This document shows, piece after piece, positions 60,301 to 64,000 of a stretch of 64,000 nucleotides of DNA; position 1 is the stretch's first letter; each line of letters starts with the position of its first letter. Source of the stretch: Nectonema munidae (taxonomy: Eukaryota; Nematomorpha; Nectonematoida; Nectonematidae); assembly GCA_030549495.1 (NCBI GenBank), contig JAUIRK010000511.1:283501-347500 (forward strand), given 5' to 3'. The position numbers were made by a program, and so were the translations under genes. The notes beneath the pieces were generated by a model. It searched no databases. It saw only the letters and a list, made by a program, of their open reading frames with translations, and was not told the DNA's origin.

Positions 60301-60892
60301 AACGTATACTTACGATTTAAATTTTAGAAGTCTTCCCAAACTCGCTAAATCACAAAATTACACCACTTCTGTCGAAGTATGAGCGAAGAAGGCGTGATGC
60401 TGGTTCGAATCCAAGACCTTGTTGTGTCGAAGTTAAGTATCTAACCAATCTTACTCACATCCCCAATTTAATTCTACGCGACCCGTGCCATCATGTAAAG
60501 AAAGACTTACGCGACTAGAATATTTTGAAGGGCCTCCAATATCTGTGATTTGTATTGGGTGAAGGGTTAGAGAGTCTTTGGACTCGGATTTTTCCGCAAG
60601 GGAGCTGGTGGAGGGAGCGTTGTATAGCACCTTGCTGGAGTCTTCTACACCACCCTCCTTCACTGAACAGATGTGTCTTTCGTCTCTTCCCGAAGTCTCC
60701 TTCCTGTCCTTGCGTGTGCCGGAATCTTCCTCCTCGAAGTAAGATTTCTCCTCACGCTTCCAAGAAGACTGCTTGCTCCTCAGTTCCTCCACCAATCGCT
60801 CTGACTGTTCTTCCAGCTCTTGTTCACTTTTTTTCTTGCGAGCTAGCTTTTCCTTTTGCTTTTCTAGCCACTCCATATCGGTATCATGAAAT
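47196..60892 (-). CDS. Unrecognised Ser/Arg/Tyr-rich protein gene (partial)
   Basis: Spliced minus-strand gene. Exons 60511-60892, 57155-57449 and 47196-48307 join in phase to about 595 residues ending at TAA. The protein opens with a charged coiled-coil-like segment (MEWLEKQKEKLARKKKSEQE). It goes on through Ser/Thr/Gln/His-rich disordered sequence to VVQIVDG-QSRDEILKNLP and VNTLKPGEIAIIKREHRIRE. The C-terminus is a long Arg/Ser/Tyr/Asp/Gly-rich tail with a glycine run. Codon composition is much less AT-rich than its surroundings. It ends RELDELNSFMRDFGTQTR, reminiscent of an LD-type amphipathic helix. I do not recognise the family; the layout resembles linker regions of cytoskeletal adaptors, which is only a suggestion. 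At least one upstream exon is required by phase. An alternative ATG exon lies at 53538-53595. Confidence 0.75.
48599..48870. mobile_element. hAT-type MITE with poly-C
   Basis: Left CAGGGATGCACATC, right in reverse CAAGGGCGCACATC. Flanking 8-mers GTACACCC and GTATATCC match at 6 of 8. Both subterminal regions have a C-run followed by AATAATTTTG. Length 272 bp. Located 290 bp upstream of the terminal exon acceptor. Confidence 0.6.
49892..50029 (+). mobile_element. TTAA MITE, subfamily A
   Basis: 138 bp, TTAACCCATTTACGACCAAT start and GGTCTTAAATGGGTTAA end. The hairpin has one change (TGTTCGTATTTTGGAACA). Three TCGTCTG motifs. Confidence 0.88.
50270..51240 (+). pseudogene. MULE transposase remnant
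   Basis: Plus-strand relic of a Mutator-like transposase of the type common in arthropods. NWYADETFKIVHPLFTQLYT (about 50352; family WxxDGTFKxxPxxFxQLYxIH), IHGIMNGDVVPHVYALMPKR, then SDAEQKGLLLSFFSMCFSKY (about 50598), EVEFALKMRMITAIAF (about 50695), ILDYVEDTWIGRPNR (about 50818), PRFDHRLWNCYASAKQVGCK (about 50868) and TNNTCEG-stop-HRSFNQLFGC. In that motif the family has a Trp, so a TGG to TGA change is likely. A loss of roughly 40 residues with a frameshift lies at 50530-50590. No terminal repeats found. Confidence 0.8.
51893..52004 (-). repeat. tRNA-type SINE, family 1
   Basis: Minus strand: GCGTGAGTAAGGTTGGTTAG, GGGTTCGATCCCGCATC and CTACTTTCTCATAGTTCGAT. 3' body truncated compared with 35516. 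Confidence 0.8.
53112..53248 (+). mobile_element. TTAA MITE, subfamily A
   Basis: Intact ends, hairpin TGTTCCTATTTTGGAACA, and three motifs, the first changed to TCATCTG. About 290 bp downstream of the alternative first exon, within its intron. Confidence 0.88.
53538..53595 (-). CDS. Alternative first coding exon of the 47-61 kb gene
   Basis: ATG in context CTCTCAATGT, then 19 codons MSTSVLRQTTTTPYTSYVS and a single G before donor GTACTTATG. The phase and the completed Gly codon are exactly what the 48307 acceptor needs, giving YVSG-QSRDEILK. Upstream (53596-53700) is a pyrimidine-rich leader containing a CTCTCT run at 53653-53668, which suits a promoter-proximal 5' UTR. No acceptor-like sequence abuts it. 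It would yield a protein of about 388 residues lacking the coiled-coil segment. Confidence 0.6.
53653..53668 (-). promoter_or_regulatory. GA/CT repeat upstream of the alternative start
   Basis: (GA)8-like run about 60-75 nt upstream of the ATG at 53595. GAGA-type repeats are common in arthropod promoters; here it may equally be a plain microsatellite in the leader. Confidence 0.3.
54749..55224. mobile_element. Possible hAT-type MITE
   Basis: Left CAGGGCCGGAGATGC and right in reverse CAGTGGCGGATCCAAGG, the latter a widespread hAT terminus. Subterminal GGGCCCATT and GGCCCATGAA add weak symmetry. Flanking 8-mers do not match, so it may be rearranged or decayed. Confidence 0.45.
55675..55855. 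repeat. Two-unit tandem duplication, about 86 bp
   Basis: TTAACAACTCTTAGGA, AATAAAATGAAGGATT and GTGGATTTAAAT recur in the same order once. Each unit carries a CACTCAACTCAAAAAA or CATTCAACTCAAAAAA block. Confidence 0.8.
56197..56472. mobile_element. hAT-type MITE
   Basis: Left CAGGGATTCTTAACCT, right in reverse CAGTGGTTCTTAACCTGGAG. Flanks GTTTAGAA and GTTTATAG agree at 6 of 8. 276 bp, non-coding. Confidence 0.7.
57155..57449 (-). CDS. Internal exon of the Ser/Arg/Tyr-rich protein
   Basis: 295 nt: 98 codons plus one base, acceptor GCATTTTAAAG, donor GTAAGAA. Ser/Thr/Gln/His-rich: DREKTRSTKDLESTTQF, SSSSYKRPTHQQSTTREYE, then LKSSSSSSANVRQRQETY and EKRQVVQIVDG. No domain recognised. Its phases agree with both neighbours, which supports the exon chain without any homology. 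Confidence 0.75.
57837..57957 (+). mobile_element. TTAA MITE, subfamily C (decayed)
   Basis: CTGGTTATCGACCACACTCG start, TTACAAAAATAAAATCG, AAATCTTCTGCTTTGCATTA and GATATCGTCTGATTATTCTG in family order. End lost at GTCGAAAAAGGACC. Confidence 0.6.
60362..60463 (-). repeat. tRNA-type SINE, family 1
   Basis: Minus strand: GTGAGTAAGATTGGTTAGAT, GGATTCGAACCAGCATC B box, then CTTCTTCGCTCATACTTCGA. Diverged, in the intron just downstream of exon 60511-60892. Confidence 0.7.
60511..60892 (-). CDS. Upstream exon with charged coiled-coil segment
   Basis: 382 nt, donor GTAAGTC at phase 0. The acceptor is taken at CATCCCTAG, whose pyrimidine tract is poor; the alternative is a start at the internal Met of MEWLEKQ. 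It encodes FHDTDMEWLEKQKEKLARKK, SEQELEEQSERLVEELRSKQ, a Lys/Glu/Arg-rich helix likely to form a coiled coil. Ser/Asp-rich sequence follows, with IQITDIGGPSKYSSR at the end. A 113-codon frame on the opposite strand is a shadow. Its G+C content is far above that of its surroundings. Confidence 0.75.
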
Positions 60893-60949
60893 CTAGGGAT
60901 GTTTGACACTTTTTTAGTTTTACGTTATGGAATGGGTATTTTTATATCC

Positions 60950-62695
60950 ATGTTTATGTGTGTGGTGTGTTAGGTATGCAAGGTTCAATGTTGTGGAGAA
61001 TGTTTTTTCTAATGTTTTTTGGCCATAGGTGATAGGAGAGAAGTTGGTCTGTAGGAAGAGTTAAGGTTTTTTTGTCTAGTTTAGGGATGTGTAGTATAAT
61101 AATAGATGTTTTCGATATATGTGGAATTGTAAAGCTGTGTTGAAGATCCATGTAAGGAGATTAATAGCCTTGGGTCCGAGATGTTTGATGTGTAGGTTAG
61201 CGATTTGAACTGGTCCTGGTGATTAGCTGTTGTTGATATTGTGGATAGCTTGTGTGTCTATTGTCGTGAATTGTATGTGCTTTGCAGAGTTTTTGTAGTT
61301 GTTGGATTCTGTGTGATTTGTTTGTAGCTTTCGGTGTTGTAAAGGTAAAGGTACCATAGGGTGTTTTCATCGAGAAGGTGCAATTGCGCCGCTTGTATCG
61401 AACTATGAGGAAAGCAGGCTTGATGCGGGATCGAACCCAAGACCTTGAGTTATCGAATCCAGCATCTAACCAACCCTACTCACGCCGTTGTATTGGTGAA
61501 CTGTTTATTGAAAGTGTTTGTGATGTCTATCTCTTTCATTTTGATTGCGTTATTTATTGAAATAGTTCTATTTGTATCGGTGCAGGTTTTCTTGTTTTGG
61601 AGGTTTTTGATGGTGTTCCGGTATGTGCGTGTTGTGTTTGTGGGACCAGTTTTTGTTAATGTATTCTTTCCAGAGTGAGAGTTTATGCCTTTTGATTTGG
61701 ATTGATATTTGTTTGTTGAGTTCATGTGGGGATATAATGGTTTGTGTTTTCTGATTTCGTTTCTTTCATTTTTGAGTGATCTATTTTTTGTGGTAACGAT
61801 GGGTGATGGCTGGGTGCATTGATGTTTCCTTTAGGTTTAAATGTGTGTACGTTGTTTGTATGTAATAATAGATCAGGTTCAAGGCTAGTGATATTGGTTC
61901 CGATGTATTCAAGTAAGATGATTATTCGATGAGAAAGACTGCCAGTTCGCTTTTTTGAAATTTGTGTAGGTTCTGGTTTGAATGTGGTGTTTCGAGCGTT
62001 TGAGGTGTATGGAGGTGAGTATGGGAATAATCTGACGATAGGGAATTGTTAGTTTTCCAAGTGGTGTCGTTTAGTACATGTGCTGGGATAGAAGTAATGT
62101 CTGTCGGTTGTTGACATTGTGATTTTAACTTATTTGTTGGAATTCTGGTGTGTGTGTGTCTGTGTTAATTATTATTAGAGTGTGAGGTGTTTGGGATAAG
62201 TTCGCCTCTGTTGTCTGTGTAAGGAGAAAACCATTCTTTTGAATGTGTATTGATGTCGCCGGTTAGAATAAGATTTTTGTGGTTAAAGAAGTGTGTGAAA
62301 ATGTTAGTTTTACGGGCATTATCTATTGAATTCGGATGTTTTTTCGGTGGTATATGAAAATGTTAGCTGGGAGGTGATATGGGTTGTTATTTAGTATGAC
62401 TTTAAAGATTTGATGTTCTATAATTGTGTTTTATGTTCAGATGTGAGTTCTATATACTCCGGGTTTCCTTGAATGTGTGTTATTGAGCCACGCCTGTTGA
62501 ATCGCTGCTTCAGTCGGTTCTGATGTGTGTGTAATGCGGAATGCAAGGGGTTTTACTGTTTGGGTTGAGTTTGGTCTCCTGTGATTTATGATGTTTGGGT
62601 TAAAAAGTGTTAGCTCCGTGATTTCATTGATGCCGTTTATGTTAATTTGCAATATTTTGAATATACGTGAATGCTTTGTTTTTGTGTGGTGAGTG
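60950..62695 (-). pseudogene. LINE remnant, endonuclease to start of reverse transcriptase
   Basis: Minus-strand non-LTR retrotransposon relic, Jockey-like in feel. The endonuclease begins near 62652 (MQININGINEITELTLFNPN). The linker before the RT at 61500-61725 has SINNAIKMKEIDITNTFNKQ. The RT N-terminus at 60954-61151 has SKTSIIILHIPKLDKKTLTL and KNIRKNILHNIEPCIPNTP (family IxIPKPxKxxxxPxSYRPIS and LLxxILExIL). Many stops and shifts. Its coding strand is C/A-rich and G-poor. It is interrupted by a SINE (61341-61486) and a hAT MITE (62696-63018), and stops within the RT just short of the host exon at 60892. Confidence 0.7.
61341..61486 (-). repeat. tRNA-type SINE, family 1, inside the LINE
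   Basis: Minus strand: GCGTGAGTAGGGTTGGTTAG, GGGTTCGATCCCGCATC, CTTCTCGATGAAAACACCCT and a TACCTTTACCTTT end. Flanked by GTTGTA on both sides, a plausible 6-bp target duplication. It splits the LINE open frame, so it is younger than the LINE. Confidence 0.85.
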
Positions 62696-63018
62696 CAGTG
62701 CCCGCGCTACCTATATAATCTTGGGGCACCTCCCCCCCCGTTGCCCCGCCCCCCCCCCCCCCCCTAAAATTTTTGGTTTTGCCCCATGCACTTTTTAAAG
62801 GAAAAATAAATAAGCAAAAATTGTACACAATAATCTTATATAAATGCTGGTGTGTGTATGTATAATATGAGATTTCTATAGGTTTTTATACAGAAGTACT
62901 TCATGCTTTTCAGCAAAGTAATATAGGATATAAAGTAATATAGGAAATAAATTTTTTGCAAATGTGTTTCTTTGCCCCATTTCAGCCCCCTTGAAATTTA
63001 GCTTTAGCGCGGGCAGTG
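62696..63018. mobile_element. hAT-type MITE with perfect 8-bp target duplication
   Basis: Left CAGTGCCCGCGCTA, right in reverse CACTGCCCGCGCTA (13 of 14). Identical 8-bp GGTGAGTG flanks at 62688-62695 and 63019-63026. 323 bp with a poly-C run near 62749-62764 and GCCCCAT motifs near both ends. Inserted into the LINE open frame. Non-coding; overlapping frames are chance. Confidence 0.92.
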
Positions 63019-63360
63019 GGTGAGTGTTAGGACTGTTGTAGATTATTTCTAAAATAGTTCTGAAGTGAGGATATGTGGGATTGATTTGCGAAAAATCAAT
63101 TAGTGTTGTAAGATTTGAGGAGTATGTTTGAGCATATAAGATGAATCCAGTGTGTGAATATGCATGCTTACATTTGATGCCGCGTGTATTTTGGTATATA
63201 TATTTGTTGCAAATTGAGCAGATAAATTTTTGTAGCCCGGCTATAAGGGGAGTGGGATGAAAGTCAGGTCCAACGAAAAAATGGATGTGGTCGCCGAGCT
63301 TGCGAACGGGTAATTGTTGTCGAGATTTGAATCTTTGGAGTTCACGATGTCGTTCCAACC
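63019..63360 (-). pseudogene. LINE remnant, 5' part with zinc-finger-like motif
   Basis: Minus-strand continuation of the LINE beyond the MITE. ERHRELQRFKSRQQLPVRKL then FICSICNKYIYQNTRGIKCK, and after a one-base frame change WIHLICSN. The C-x2-C ... C-x2-H ... W-x-H-x2-C spacing resembles the PHD-like finger found near the start of some LINE polyproteins. The lower-numbered side reads into the hAT MITE. Confidence 0.6.
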
Positions 63361-64000
63361 ACGCGAAGGCCTCAACTTTTAGAACTCATCAAAAATACGT
63401 AATTGATTTCTCTTTTCTTTATTATTAATCTCTTTAATTTCATCAATTTTATATATCTCATAATGCAATAATTTAATCTCCTGAGATTTGGGCTTCTGAC
63501 TAAAGTTTGGGTTTATTTCTATCTTCTAGGTATAATACTAAGTTTTTTAATAATATTGGTTATGTGTAAGAATCTATTTCTATTTTTAGATTTGTAAAAA
63601 GATTGAAGCCGTAAGAAGGGAAAAGCATCTTAACTCAGATATCTTGACAATCTCAAGATTGACTCTCCACGCGTACAGCTTAACAAAGAGTAAAAATGTT
63701 TTTGTCAACCATCAAATCTACAGATGATCTGGCGACTCAGCTTTCAAATCATGCCCTTTCCTGGTGGTTTGGGATGCCATTCGAACTGGCATAAATAATA
63801 GATTACAATGTCTCGAACTTTGAAGTGGTTGGCAAGTTTTTTAGAGTTTATATGGAATTCGACCAGATACTGGACAAAGTAGCTAGATCAACGAAAAAAT
63901 TAATCTGGATGAGTTTACGACTTTGAATTTTATAGATAGAGTGATTTTAACTTCTCATCATGAACAGTATCCCTGAACTCTTTTCTATCTATCGAAAGCA
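63361..64000. other. Right edge, nothing recognised
   Basis: AT-rich. A short plus frame near 63725-63795 (STDDLATQLSNHALSWWFG) has a retroelement-like feel, but no domain could be assigned. No splice sites in frame with 60892 were found. Confidence 0.3.

Larger units (their letters stand above)
57450..60510. other. Intron of the 47-61 kb gene
   Basis: AT-rich. One decayed TTAA MITE at 57837; otherwise nothing recognisable. A 98-codon frame at 59203-59499 has no domain and no splice context. Confidence 0.4.

Noticed and set aside
60555-60896. 113-codon plus frame
   Set aside because: Shadow of the minus-strand coiled-coil exon, kept open by its G+C-richer composition.
62876-63358. 160-codon minus frame as a single protein
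   Set aside because: It crosses the boundary between a LINE relic and the hAT MITE; only the part above 63026 has LINE similarity.

Overview
The window is a strongly A+T-rich piece of an animal nuclear genome with spliced genes, long introns and dense transposon debris. Kinase residues at several positions match the arthropod type of CaMKII. Gene size, repeat load and repeat types would suit a crustacean such as a parasitic copepod, but species level is inference only. No prokaryotic operon, CRISPR array or rRNA was seen.

Two host genes can be supported, both on the minus strand. (1) 1931-23093: seven consecutive internal exons of a calcium/calmodulin-dependent protein kinase II (CaMKII) gene, found by conserved peptides and by exact splice-phase agreement. 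They cover the kinase domain from the glycine loop to the WACG motif. Exon lengths are 95, 60, 55, 66, 73, 103 and 84 nt, the pattern I recall for animal CAMK2 genes. The first coding exon was not found and the C-terminal half lies left of the window. (2) 47196-60892: an unrecognised, low-complexity, Ser/Arg/Tyr-rich protein. Three exons join in phase (60511-60892, 57155-57449, 47196-48307). A separate short ATG exon at 53538-53595 has the same donor phase and looks like an alternative start.

The rest is a transposon graveyard. Remnants with protein similarity are two hAT transposases (about 5.5-6.9 kb minus; 38.65-40.78 kb plus), a Ty3/gypsy pol with one LTR (41.2-43.4 kb plus), a piggyBac transposase piece (43.8-44.2 kb minus), a MULE transposase (50.3-51.2 kb plus) and two LINE fragments (30.5-31.0 kb plus; 60.95-63.36 kb minus). 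Non-autonomous elements include at least six copies of a tRNA-type SINE, a second tRNA-like SINE family, hAT-type MITEs (two with perfect 8-bp target duplications), and about 16 copies of a roughly 135-bp TTAA-flanked, piggyBac-like MITE.

The MITE family is the most unusual thing here. Its copies share a core with three CAGACGA-type motifs. Subfamilies carry different but self-complementary ends and a different but still palindromic mini-hairpin at one fixed position. Other notable structures are a 140-bp duplication flanking CaMKII exon 7, a roughly 145-bp tandem array joined to half of a DNA transposon, and poly-C tracts that recur inside unrelated mobile elements.
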